A DNA stretch of 39,344 bases, from positions 1 to 39,344 of the forward strand of contig CAMDLT010000038.1 in the NCBI GenBank assembly GCA_945901855.1, in the 5' to 3' direction. Below the pieces are notes generated by a model. The model had not been told where the DNA came from. It saw only the letters and a list, made by a program, of their open reading frames with translations, and ran no database searches. Shown here in pieces: positions 24,626 through 32,395 of the stretch (position 1 is the stretch's first letter; each line of letters starts with the position of its first letter). The DNA comes from Asaia bogorensis (GTDB lineage: Bacteria; Pseudomonadota; Alphaproteobacteria; CACIAM-22H2). The translations under genes were made by a program, and so were the position numbers.

Positions 24626-25236
24626 TGGCCTTGGGAGGCGAAGTTTCGCGCGTCGAAAGCAAGATCGATTCGTATCCGGTCCTGCTGGCACGGCCCTGCT
24701 TGCTTGCAGGCGAGGCCAGTTTTGGCGCCATGCTCGCAACCAACGCCCGCGAGCCGGTCGGCGCCATCGCGACCTTTGCCCCCGGACTCATCCAAGTTTT
24801 TGTGGGTGCGGCAAACGAGTTGCATTTGCTCGCTTGGCGACCGCGCGCCTTGCAGCGCGCCCCTTTGGCGATCGTGGTCCCCGTGCAAACCGCGCATCTC
24901 GATGCCGCTTGGCGCACAGCCTTGCTGCCGTCGGCGGATATCGGCACAGCGCCAAGCACGCTCACGGGCTTGGTCGCGTTCGATGGCGAAGGCCTCAAAG
25001 CGCGCTTCGAGTTCGCCTGGATCAAAGCCGCCAACGGCGATTGGGCGCTCGACGACGCGAAGCCGCCGCGCACCTCGAAAAGTGCGACGGCGCTCGAACC
25101 GATCGCAAACACCGGTTCCCCCACCTGGGCCACGAGTTGCGGGCGCTGCCTGCGCTACCCGCTCGCCGCCAAAACGGCGGCGCCGCAGCTTGCATTGTGC
25201 CGCCGCGACTGCCTTGCGCGCGCGACCCCCTTTTGA
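24625..25236 (+). CDS. Hypothetical protein coupled to flgD
   Basis: A 203-residue protein with no family I recognise. Its ATG overlaps the flgD stop (TGATG), so it is translationally coupled and real. No signal peptide or clear membrane helix is present. The protein is Ala-rich with several beta-like segments (IQVFVGAANELHLLAW, LAIVVPVQTAHL). Near the C-terminus four cysteines occur as CGRC, then CRRDC about 18 residues later, which could bind a metal such as zinc. The position between flgD and sciP suggests a flagellar or regulatory role, but none can be assigned. Confidence 0.7.
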   Translation: MALGGEVSRVESKIDSYPVLLARPCLLAGEASFGAMLATNAREPVGAIATFAPGLIQVFVGAANELHLLAWRPRALQRAPLAIVVPVQTAHLDAAWRTALLPSADIGTAPSTLTGLVAFDGEGLKARFEFAWIKAANGDWALDDAKPPRTSKSATALEPIANTGSPTWATSCGRCLRYPLAAKTAAPQLALCRRDCLARATPF

Positions 25237-25240
25237 CCTA

Positions 25241-25251
25241 CCCCCCCCCCC
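25241..25251 (+). repeat. Homopolymeric C11 tract upstream of sciP
   Basis: Eleven consecutive C follow TGACCTA just after the stop of the preceding gene and lie about 30 bp before the sciP ATG at 25281. Tracts of this length can vary in number by slipped-strand mispairing. It is also a place where sequencing errors occur. Confidence 0.8.
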
Positions 25252-25280
25252 TTTAACCTCAACTAAAGGCCAGCCTAGCC

Positions 25281-25535
25281 ATGCTCCCGCACGCTCAAAA
25301 CAACGACCTGCCGTCGCCCGGAACCCAGCGCTGGGTCGTTCGCCATAAGGCCGCGATCGTGGATGCGGTGCGTAGCGGCACGGTTTCGCTGGCCGAGGCA
25401 TGCCGCACCTACCAGCTCTCACCCGAAGAATTCAATTCCTGGCAAAGGCTTATCGACCGGCACGGGCCGCGCGCCTTGCGCGCAACGCGCCTACAAGAAT
25501 ACCGTTGCCACAATTACGCTGCGGAACCGGCTTAA
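25281..25535 (+). CDS. sciP: SciP-like DUF1153 transcriptional regulator
   Basis: An 84-residue helix-turn-helix protein of the DUF1153 family. In Caulobacter, SciP binds CtrA and/or DNA and represses CtrA-activated genes in swarmer cells. The conserved core is visible as RWVVRHKAAIVDAVRSGTVS, LAEACRTYQLSPEEFNSWQ and RALRATRLQEYR. The length is close to that of the Caulobacter protein. The ribosome site is weak (AAAGGCCAG at about 25265-25273). It lies 44 bp after the unknown gene and 240 bp before fliF. CtrA itself is not in the window, but CtrA-type boxes are (25619 and 36065). Confidence 0.88.
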   Translation: MLPHAQNNDLPSPGTQRWVVRHKAAIVDAVRSGTVSLAEACRTYQLSPEEFNSWQRLIDRHGPRALRATRLQEYRCHNYAAEPA

Positions 25536-25577
25536 GTTCAGATTTCACTCGAAGTTCGGTCTCAATCTTACCGAAGA

Positions 25578-25616
25578 CCGGCAAATTTTTCCCGGTACCC
25601 GGAAAAAACTGCCGGG
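25578..25616 (+). promoter_or_regulatory. FlbD-type (ftr-like) tandem sites upstream of fliF
   Basis: Two adjacent elements, CCGGCAAATTTTTCCCGG (25578-25595) and CCCGGAAAAAACTGCCGGG (25598-25616), show GC-rich ends around an A/T tract. The second is 15/18 identical (over 18 aligned bases) to the flgK element. A near-perfect dyad (TTTTTCC ... GGAAAAA around GGTACC, 25586-25607) spans them. In Caulobacter, FlbD represses fliF through such a site; the analogy is inference. Confidence 0.6.
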
Positions 25617-25618
25617 TG

Positions 25619-25633
25619 TTAACACTTCATTCA
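25619..25633 (+). promoter_or_regulatory. Degenerate CtrA-type box before fliF
   Basis: TTAACACTTCATTCA fits TTAA-N7-TTAA with one mismatch (TTCA). It directly follows the FlbD-like sites, about 145 bp before the fliF ATG. fliF is a CtrA-dependent class II gene in Caulobacter. The match is weak alone but fits the setting. Confidence 0.4.
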
Positions 25634-25775
25634 TTGATCTTGTCTACGATACTGCTCAAGTTTTGGATAAAATTACGCAAATTGAGGCGTGATTTGAATC
25701 AAAACGAGACCGTGTTTCGAGGATTGGAAGCCTATTTCCAGTCCCGGCACAAGAGAAGGTCTGGGTGAGCAGTTC

Positions 25776-27422
25776 ATGGATACTTTACGGCAATTGGGTC
25801 CGCTTCGCCTGGGCCTGTTGGGCGCAGTCGCCGTTGGACTGCTCGGCTTTTTCTTTTTCTTTTCGCTGCGTTTGTCGCAGCCGCCTTTGTCGCTGCTTTA
25901 CAGCGAGTTGTCGCCGCAAGATGCAGCACAGATCACCACGCGCCTCGAACAGCAGCAAGTGCCCTACCAGCTGACCAACGGCGGCAACACGATTCTGGTG
26001 CCCGACGACCGCGTGCTGCGGCTGCGCTTGAGCTTTGCCGAGGCGGGCATTCCGCGCGGCGGGTCGATCGGCTACGAAATTTTCGACAAAGGCGACGTGC
26101 TGGGCCAAACCAACTTCATGCAGACGCTCAACCAGCAGCGCGCGCTGGAGGGCGAGCTTGCGCGCACCATCAGCGCGCTGCAGCCGCTCGCCGGCGCACG
26201 CGTGCACCTGGTTATTCCGCGCCGCGATCTGTTCAACCGCGAGCGCCAGGAACCGACCGCCTCGGTAATCGTGCGCATGCGCGATCCCAACAACCGCCTG
26301 CCGCGCCAGCAGATCCAGGCGATCCAGTCGCTTGTGGCGGCGGCCGTTCCCAATATGCGCCCGGTGCGCGTTTCGATCGTCGACGACCGCGGCAATCTGC
26401 TCGCCAAGGGCCAAGCCGAGGGCGACGATCCCTCCGCCCTCAATTCGTCGGCCGAGGAGCTGCGCCGCGCTTACGAACAGCGCCTCGCACGCACGGTCGA
26501 AGGCATCGTCGAGCGCACGATCGGCCCCGGCAAGGTCCGTGCCGAAGTGGCGATCGATCTGGATTTCGACCGCGTGACGACCAACCAGGAAGTGTTCGAT
26601 CCCGACGGCCAGGTCGTTCGCTCGACGCAGACCGTGACCGAGACCAACGAATCCGCCGAAGCCGCCGCCCAAGTCACGGTCCAGAACAATCTGCCCGACG
26701 CCGGCGCAGATACCGGCGGGCCGAAGACCACCAATCGCGGCAACCGCTCGGAAGAAACAACCAACTTCGAAATCTCGAAGACGATCCGCCAGCATGTGCG
26801 CGAGTCGGGCGTCATTCGCCGCCTGTCGGTCGCCGTCGTGGTCGACGGCAACGTGACGGGAACCGGCGCCGACAAGCAGTACGCCCCGCGCTCGGACGAA
26901 GAAATGCAGCGGCTGACGACGCTCGTGCGCTCGGCGATCGGGTTCGACCAGCGCCGCGGCGACACGCTCGAAGTCGTCAATATGCGCTTCTACGCGCCCG
27001 AAGAGATCGAAGTCGATACCAAAGAACCCGGGCTGTTCGATTTCACGCGCGCCGATCTGCTGCGTTTGGCCGAAGTGTTTGTGATGGCGATCGTGGCGCT
27101 GCTCGTGATCTTGCTGGTCGCGCGCCCGATCATCAACCACGTGCTGCGCGCCTCGCAAGAAAAGCGCGATTCCGACAAGATGATGGCCGAACAAGCCGCC
27201 CAGCAAGCCCAACTGATGGCCGGCGGCCCCGGCGGGCTTGCGTTGCCCGGCGGTCCGTCGCCCGGCATGGAAGGGCCCAGCGAAATCGAGCAGATGATCG
27301 ACATCGCCCAGGTCGAAGGCCGCGTGCGCGCCTCCTCGATCAAAAAGATCGGCGAAATCGTCGAAAAACATCCGGAAGAAGCGGTCGCAATCTTGCGGAC
27401 CTGGATGTACCAGGAAACTTGA
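25776..27422 (+). CDS. fliF: Flagellar MS-ring protein FliF
   Basis: Inner-membrane ring on which the flagellum is built. The 548-residue protein has an N-terminal membrane helix (about 13-32) and the ring-building periplasmic region with LLYSELSPQDAAQI, YEIFDKGDVLGQTNFMQTLN, RALEGELARTISAL and ARVHLVIP. A second membrane helix follows (about 427-450, VFVMAIVALLVILLVARPII). The cytoplasmic tail ends KIGEIVEKHPEEAVAILRTW, the segment that binds the FliG N-terminal domain; this tail is intact. First gene of the fliF-fliG-fliH-fliN-flbD-flhA unit. The ATG has a weak ribosome site (GGTGAGC). Confidence 0.95.
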   Translation: MDTLRQLGPLRLGLLGAVAVGLLGFFFFFSLRLSQPPLSLLYSELSPQDAAQITTRLEQQQVPYQLTNGGNTILVPDDRVLRLRLSFAEAGIPRGGSIGYEIFDKGDVLGQTNFMQTLNQQRALEGELARTISALQPLAGARVHLVIPRRDLFNRERQEPTASVIVRMRDPNNRLPRQQIQAIQSLVAAAVPNMRPVRVSIVDDRGNLLAKGQAEGDDPSALNSSAEELRRAYEQRLARTVEGIVERTIGPGKVRAEVAIDLDFDRVTTNQEVFDPDGQVVRSTQTVTETNESAEAAAQVTVQNNLPDAGADTGGPKTTNRGNRSEETTNFEISKTIRQHVRESGVIRRLSVAVVVDGNVTGTGADKQYAPRSDEEMQRLTTLVRSAIGFDQRRGDTLEVVNMRFYAPEEIEVDTKEPGLFDFTRADLLRLAEVFVMAIVALLVILLVARPIINHVLRASQEKRDSDKMMAEQAAQQAQLMAGGPGGLALPGGPSPGMEGPSEIEQMIDIAQVEGRVRASSIKKIGEIVEKHPEEAVAILRTWMYQET

Positions 27423-27452
27423 GATTAGCCGGCAGAAAGGTCGATCCATCCC

Positions 27453-27728
27453 ATGTCCAACCGCCCCGCCTCCCAACCGGCTGCCCCCCGCCTGCCGCAA
27501 GAGCGCCCCCCGGCCGACGCGCCGATCGCGAACGGACGGCGCAAAGCTGCTATTCTGCTGCTCGCGCTGGGCGAGCAGTCCGCCGCCAAAATTTGCGCCG
27601 AGTTGAGCGACCGCGACATCACCAATCTCGCGATCGGCTTTGCCGATCTGGGGCGCTTGGAAGCGCGCGAGGTCGAAACGCTGATCGACGAATTTGCCAC
27701 GCACGTTTTTCTGTCTTTGGCCGCCTAG
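27453..27728 (+). CDS. fliG: Truncated FliG: N-terminal domain fragment only
   Basis: A 91-residue product in the normal fliG position. Residues 30-84 match the start of FliG: RRKAAILLLALGEQSAAKI, LSDRDITNLAIGFADLGRLE and VETLIDEFATH. After that the protein ends in the unrelated HVFLSLAA and a stop. Full-length FliG is about 330-350 residues, so the middle domain and the C-terminal torque domain are missing. The other frames in 27690-27747 show no FliG sequence, and fliH starts 19 bp after the stop. So about 700 bp are absent rather than merely frameshifted. The ATG has AGAAAGG upstream. Either the gene is decayed, a second fliG exists elsewhere, or the assembly lost a segment. Confidence 0.8.
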   Translation: MSNRPASQPAAPRLPQERPPADAPIANGRRKAAILLLALGEQSAAKICAELSDRDITNLAIGFADLGRLEAREVETLIDEFATHVFLSLAA

Positions 27729-27747
27729 AAACGGATCCCGGAGCGAC

Positions 27748-28416
27748 ATGCCAGCCATCAGCAAATTTCTTTTCGCCGAAGAGTTCGTCGAGCCAGGCGT
27801 GGGCCCGGACGGTGCGCCCATGCCCATCATCATGCGCCGCAAGCCCAAGCATTTCAGCGAAGTCGAACTCGAGATGGCTAAAAAAGCCGCTTTCGAGGAA
27901 GGCCGCGCGGAAGGCCATATGGCAGGCAACGCCGAAGCGCTGGCATCGGTCGAGCATCACGCCGCCCAGGCGATCGCCAATCTGCAGACCACGTTGCAGA
28001 CCGCACTTGCCGCAGCCGAGCGCGCGCGCGCCGAGGCAGATGCGGGCGCCGTGACCGCCATGGGCGCCATCGCCCGCAAATTGCTACCGAAGCTAGCCGC
28101 ATCGCACGGCGTCGACGAAATCGAGGCGCTGGCGCGCGAATGCATCGAACGCCTGGTCGAGCAGCCGCGCTTCGTCGTCAAAACGGCGCCCGCAACGCTC
28201 GATATCGTGCGCGCGCGCATCGAGAATCTTGCCGAGACGCTCGGATTTGCGGGCAAACTCGTGGTGCTGGCCGAGCCAAGCCTGCCCGAAACCGATGCGC
28301 GCATCGAGTGGGCCAATGGCGGCGTCGAGCGCAATCTGGCCGACATCTGGAAAGAGATCGAAGATTCGATCGAACGCTATCTGTCCATGCAACCGGGGCA
28401 GCCCGTCAAAGTTTAG
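27748..28416 (+). CDS. fliH: Flagellar assembly protein FliH (FlbE-type)
   Basis: Regulator of the export ATPase FliI, 222 residues. The layout is that of FliH/FlbE proteins: an N-terminal segment (AISKFLFAEEFVEPG), a glycine-spaced and Ala-rich helix (about 45-110, with EEGRAEGHMAGNAEA) and a C-terminal domain ending with WANGGVERNLADIW and IEDSIERYL. The start was set at ATG 27748 with GGAG upstream; an in-frame upstream ATG would overlap the fliG fragment and lacks support. FliI itself is not in the window. In Caulobacter the corresponding gene, flbE, sits at the same place between fliG and fliN. Confidence 0.85.
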   Translation: MPAISKFLFAEEFVEPGVGPDGAPMPIIMRRKPKHFSEVELEMAKKAAFEEGRAEGHMAGNAEALASVEHHAAQAIANLQTTLQTALAAAERARAEADAGAVTAMGAIARKLLPKLAASHGVDEIEALARECIERLVEQPRFVVKTAPATLDIVRARIENLAETLGFAGKLVVLAEPSLPETDARIEWANGGVERNLADIWKEIEDSIERYLSMQPGQPVKV

Positions 28417-28437
28417 AATTCAGGAAAGGAACATCCG

Positions 28438-28812
28438 ATGGCCGACGAAAAAGTGAATTTCGACGATCTCGACATGGCAAAGGCCATGGCAGGCGAACCG
28501 TCGCTGCAAGGCGGCGGCGGCGGGGGGGGCGGTGGTGGTGGTGGCGACGGTCGCCAAGCGCGCACGGCCAAGGAACTCGAGGCGGTCTACGACATCCCCG
28601 TCACGGTTTCGGCCGTGCTCGGCAAGGCGACGATGCAGGTCAACCAGCTTCTGAAGCTCGGCCGCGGCGCCGTCGTCGAACTCGACCGTAAGGTCGGCGA
28701 AGCGATCGACATTTATGTCAACAACCGCCTCGTCGCGCGCGGCGAAGTCGTGGTCGTGGACGAACGGCTCGGCGTGACGATGACGGAAATCGTCAAAGTC
28801 GACCGCAGCTAA
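28438..28812 (+). CDS. fliN: Flagellar motor switch protein FliN
   Basis: C-ring component, 124 residues. The SpoA domain fills the C-terminal half: VYDIPVTVSAVLGKATMQV, LLKLGRGAVVELDRKVGEAI and IYVNNRLVARGEVVVVDERL. The N-terminal part has a run of 12 glycines (about 25-36) as a flexible linker. It is encoded by a GC-rich repeat that includes a G8 tract at 28522-28529. The start ATG has AGGAAAGGAA upstream. FliM is not in the window, as in several alphaproteobacteria where fliM lies in another operon. Confidence 0.95.
   Translation: MADEKVNFDDLDMAKAMAGEPSLQGGGGGGGGGGGGDGRQARTAKELEAVYDIPVTVSAVLGKATMQVNQLLKLGRGAVVELDRKVGEAIDIYVNNRLVARGEVVVVDERLGVTMTEIVKVDRS
28522..28529 (+). repeat. G8 tract within the glycine linker of fliN
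   Basis: Eight consecutive G inside a GGN codon repeat (28511-28545) that encodes 12 glycines. A length change in the G run would frameshift fliN before its SpoA domain. Confidence 0.75.
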
Positions 28813-28847
28813 GCAGCAGACACGAAAAGACCGGGAGTTTCGAGCGC

Positions 28848-30227
28848 ATGCGCCTTCTGATCATCGGCACGCTGAGCGGCCAAGTTTCGACGGCCGCCAA
28901 AATCGCGATCGCGCGCGGCGCCAAAGTAAGCCAGGTCGACGACGTGTCGCGCGGGCTTGAGGCGCTGCGCGGCGGCAAAGGCGCCGATTTGGTGATGATC
29001 GATGTGGGGCTCGATATCGGCAAGCTCGTCGATGCGTTGCGCGCCGAGCGCATCCATATTCCGGTCGTGGCATGCGGGATCGGCGCCGACTCCGCTGCCG
29101 CCGTGCGTGCCATCAAGGCAGGCGCCAAAGAGTATATCCCCCTGCCGCCCGAACCCGAACTGATCGCGGCCGTGCTTGCCGCCGTCACCGAAGAAAGCGC
29201 TGCCATCGTCTTCAAGGACCCGGCGATGGGCGACACGCTGCGTCTGGCCGATCGCATCGCCGCATCCGACGCCTCGATCCTGATCACGGGCGAGTCCGGT
29301 ACCGGCAAGGAGCTGATGGCGCGCTACATCCACGCCAAGAGCAAGCGCGCCCAGGCGCCGATCATCTGCGTCAATTGCGCTGCCATCCCCGACAATCTGC
29401 TCGAAAGCGAATTGTTCGGCCACGAAAAAGGCGCCTTCACGGGGGCGGTCGCACGCCGCATCGGCAAGTTCGAAGAAGCCAATGGCGGAACCCTGTTCCT
29501 CGACGAACTTGGCGAAATGGACATGCGGCTGCAGGCCAAATTGCTGCGCGCGATCCAGGAACGCGTCATCGACCGCGTCGGCGGGACCCAGCCCATCAAG
29601 ATCGACATTCGCATCCTCGCCTCGACCAATCGCGAGCTCGAGGGCGAAGTGCGCGCGGGGCGCTTTCGCGAAGATCTCTATTTCCGCCTGAACGTCGTGA
29701 CCGTGCGCCTGCCGCCGCTGCGCGCGCGCCCGCTCGACATCGACGTTCTGGCCGAACATTTCATGCGCAAATATGCCGAAGCCAACGGCACCGACGCGCG
29801 CGCTGTCGCGCCAGAAGCCATGGCCATGCTGCGCGGCCATACCTGGCGCGGCAACGTGCGCGAGCTTGAAAACACCATGCATCGCGCTGTCCTGCTCGCC
29901 AAAAGCCCGACCATCGGACCCGAAGCGATCGTGCTGCAAGGGGCGACGCGCGCCGAAGACCGGCCGGGCGCAGGCGCGCCCGCGACCGCGTCGCCTGCGG
30001 GCGAAGCGGGCGGTGCACGCGGCGGATTGGTCGGACGCACGGTCGACGACGTGGAGCGCGAGCTGATCCTGGATACGCTCAATCATTGCCTCGGCAACCG
30101 CACGCACGCAGCCAATATCCTGGGCATTTCGATCCGCACGCTGCGCAACAAGCTCAAGATCTACAACGACCAGGGTTTCGCACCGCCGCCGCCAGTTCTT
30201 GGCGGCGAACCGCGCGCAGCAACATAG
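28848..30227 (+). CDS. flbD: Sigma-54-dependent flagellar transcription activator FlbD
   Basis: Enhancer-binding protein for RpoN promoters, 459 residues. An N-terminal receiver-like domain (1-115) keeps one Asp (D52, VMIDVGL) but lacks the acidic pair at its start and the Lys before the end (YIPLPPE), as in Caulobacter FlbD. The AAA+ domain has GESGTGKE (148-155), the sigma-54 contact loop GAFTGA (195-200) and TLFLDELGEM (215-224). The C-terminal Fis-type helix-turn-helix is NRTHAANILGISIRTLRNKL. It lies 35 bp after fliN in the fliF operon, as in Caulobacter. It is the obvious candidate to act on the flgK and fliK promoters in this window and perhaps to repress fliF. Confidence 0.93.
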   Translation: MRLLIIGTLSGQVSTAAKIAIARGAKVSQVDDVSRGLEALRGGKGADLVMIDVGLDIGKLVDALRAERIHIPVVACGIGADSAAAVRAIKAGAKEYIPLPPEPELIAAVLAAVTEESAAIVFKDPAMGDTLRLADRIAASDASILITGESGTGKELMARYIHAKSKRAQAPIICVNCAAIPDNLLESELFGHEKGAFTGAVARRIGKFEEANGGTLFLDELGEMDMRLQAKLLRAIQERVIDRVGGTQPIKIDIRILASTNRELEGEVRAGRFREDLYFRLNVVTVRLPPLRARPLDIDVLAEHFMRKYAEANGTDARAVAPEAMAMLRGHTWRGNVRELENTMHRAVLLAKSPTIGPEAIVLQGATRAEDRPGAGAPATASPAGEAGGARGGLVGRTVDDVERELILDTLNHCLGNRTHAANILGISIRTLRNKLKIYNDQGFAPPPPVLGGEPRAAT

Positions 30228-30250
30228 GCCCATGACAAGCGACGCCGCCC

Positions 30251-32392
30251 ATGGCTGATCCCGCTGCAAACCAAGAAGTCGTGCCCGCCACCGCACCCGC
30301 GGGTAGCGGCGGCATGCGCTTCGATGTGATCGGCAATCTGCGTACGCTCGGGCGCCAGGGCGACGTCATGCTCGCGCTTGGCGTTTTCGGCATTCTCTTG
30401 GTGCTGCTGGTACCGCTGCCGACATGGCTCGTCGACATTCTGCTGGCCTTGTCGATCACCTTTTCGGTGCTGATCCTGCTGGTCTCGCTGTTCATCCAGC
30501 GGCCGCTCGATTTCAGCTCGTTTCCGACCATTCTGCTGATCGCAACGCTGCTGCGCCTCGCGCTCAATCTTGCCACCACGCGTCTGATCCTGTCGCACGG
30601 GCACGAAGGTATTGGCGCGGCCGGCGAGGTCATTCGCGCCTTCGGCGGCTTGCTGATGGGCGGCAATTTCGTCATCGGGGTGATCATTTTCGCGATCCTG
30701 ATCATCGTCAATTTTGTCGTCATCACCAAAGGTTCGGGGCGCATCGCGGAAGTGTCGGCGCGCTTCAATTTGGACGCGATGCCCGGCAAGCAGATGGCGA
30801 TCGACGCCGATCTGTCGGCGGGTCTGATCGACGAAGCGTCCGCACGCAAGCGCCGCCAGGAACTGGAGGACGAAAGCACCTTCTTCGGGTCGATGGACGG
30901 GGCCGCGAAATTCGTGCGCGGCGACGCGATCGCGGGCCTGCTCATCGTCTTCATCAACGTGATCGCCGGCATCATCATCGGCACAACGACCCATGGCCTT
31001 ACGATCGCGCAAGCGGCCCAGAACTACACGTTGCTGACCGTCGGCGACGGGCTGGTGAGCCAGGTGCCCGCCCTCATCACCTCGGTCGCCTCGGGCTTGC
31101 TCGTGACCAAGGCTGGCATTCGCGGCTCCGCCGACAAGGCGATGTTCGGTCAGCTCGGCGGCTATCCCAAAGCGCTCGTGCTGTGCGCCGTGCTGACGGG
31201 GGCGCTCGCCCTCGTGCCGGGGCTGCCGTTCATCCCGTTCGCGTTTTTGGCGGCCATCAGCGGTTATGCGGCCTACGAAATGTACGGCCAACAGGACCGC
31301 CTGGCGGCGGAAGAAGCGGCCCTCAAAGCCGTCGCCGATGCGCCCCCGCCGCCCGCGGAAGAAACCATCCAAGCGTCGCTGCATATCGACCTCATCCGCC
31401 TTGAGCTTGGCTACGGGCTGCTGCCGCTCATCAACGCCGATCGCGGCCAGCGTTTGACCGACCAGATCAAAGCGCTGCGCCGCCAGCTCGCCTCCGACAT
31501 GGGCTTCGTAATGCCGTCGGTGCGCATCCAGGACAACATGCAGCTTCCCGCGACCGAATACGCGTTTCGCATCAAGGAAATCGTCGCGGGCCGCGGCGAT
31601 TTGCGGCCGGGCCAGTTGCTCGTCATGGATCCGCGCGGCGAAACGATCGCGATGCAGGGCGAGGCGACGAAGGAACCGACCTTCGGGCTGCCCGCTTTGT
31701 GGGTCGACGAAAGCTTGCGCGAAGAAGCCTTGTTCAAGGGGATGACAGTCGTCGATCCGCAGACCGTGATCACGACGCATCTTACCGAGATCATCAAAGA
31801 CAACATGGCCGAGCTGCTGTCCTACACCGAGACGCAGAAACTGCTCGACGAACTGGGCAAAGAGCACAAAAAACTCGTCGAAGAAATCGTGCCGAGCCAG
31901 ATCACCGTCGGCGGCCTGCAGCGCGTGCTGCAAAATCTGCTGGCCGAACGCGTGTCGATCCGAGACCTGCCCGCGATCCTGGAAGGCGTGTCGGAAGCCA
32001 CGTCGCACACGCGCAACATCACCGCGATTACCGAGCACGTGCGCACGCGCCTTGCGCGCCAGCTGTGCGAGCAGAGCGTGGCCGAAGGCGGGTTCGTGCC
32101 GCTCGTCACGCTGGGCCCGGAATGGGAGCAGAGCTTCGCCGAATCCATCATCGGCCAGGGCGAAGAACGCCAGCTGTCGATGCAGCCCTCGCGCTTGCAG
32201 GAATTCATCCAGACCGTGCGCTCGGTGTTCGAACACCATTCGATGATGGGCGAGAGCCCGGTCCTGCTGACAAGCCCGCTGGCGCGGCCTTTCGTGCGTT
32301 CGATCGTCGAGCGCTTCCGCCCGTCGACGACGGTGATGTCCCAGAACGAAATCCATCCCAAAGCGCGAATCAAAACCGTGGGGACGATCTAG
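30251..32392 (+). CDS. flhA: Flagellar export gate protein FlhA
   Basis: Integral membrane subunit of the type III export gate, 713 residues. The N-terminal half has about seven or eight hydrophobic helices (the first at 39-58). It carries the FHIPEP-type signature at about 160-187, with VSARFNLDAMPGKQMAIDAD, followed by GSMDGAAKFVRGDAIAG. The cytoplasmic C-terminal half includes GYGLLPLINADRG and ends IHPKARIKTVGTI. The start ATG is 23 bp after flbD. Full length; no disruption seen. It binds chaperone-substrate complexes and converts proton flow to export. Confidence 0.95.
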   Translation: MADPAANQEVVPATAPAGSGGMRFDVIGNLRTLGRQGDVMLALGVFGILLVLLVPLPTWLVDILLALSITFSVLILLVSLFIQRPLDFSSFPTILLIATLLRLALNLATTRLILSHGHEGIGAAGEVIRAFGGLLMGGNFVIGVIIFAILIIVNFVVITKGSGRIAEVSARFNLDAMPGKQMAIDADLSAGLIDEASARKRRQELEDESTFFGSMDGAAKFVRGDAIAGLLIVFINVIAGIIIGTTTHGLTIAQAAQNYTLLTVGDGLVSQVPALITSVASGLLVTKAGIRGSADKAMFGQLGGYPKALVLCAVLTGALALVPGLPFIPFAFLAAISGYAAYEMYGQQDRLAAEEAALKAVADAPPPPAEETIQASLHIDLIRLELGYGLLPLINADRGQRLTDQIKALRRQLASDMGFVMPSVRIQDNMQLPATEYAFRIKEIVAGRGDLRPGQLLVMDPRGETIAMQGEATKEPTFGLPALWVDESLREEALFKGMTVVDPQTVITTHLTEIIKDNMAELLSYTETQKLLDELGKEHKKLVEEIVPSQITVGGLQRVLQNLLAERVSIRDLPAILEGVSEATSHTRNITAITEHVRTRLARQLCEQSVAEGGFVPLVTLGPEWEQSFAESIIGQGEERQLSMQPSRLQEFIQTVRSVFEHHSMMGESPVLLTSPLARPFVRSIVERFRPSTTVMSQNEIHPKARIKTVGTI

Positions 32393-32395
32393 CCC

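Noticed and set aside
27690..27747. Simple frameshift in fliG hiding the rest of the gene
   Set aside because: All three forward frames were read up to the fliH start; none has FliG middle or C-terminal sequence, and there is no room for it.
25785..27929. 714-residue open frame antisense to fliF
   Set aside because: Antisense shadow of fliF with no recognisable domain.
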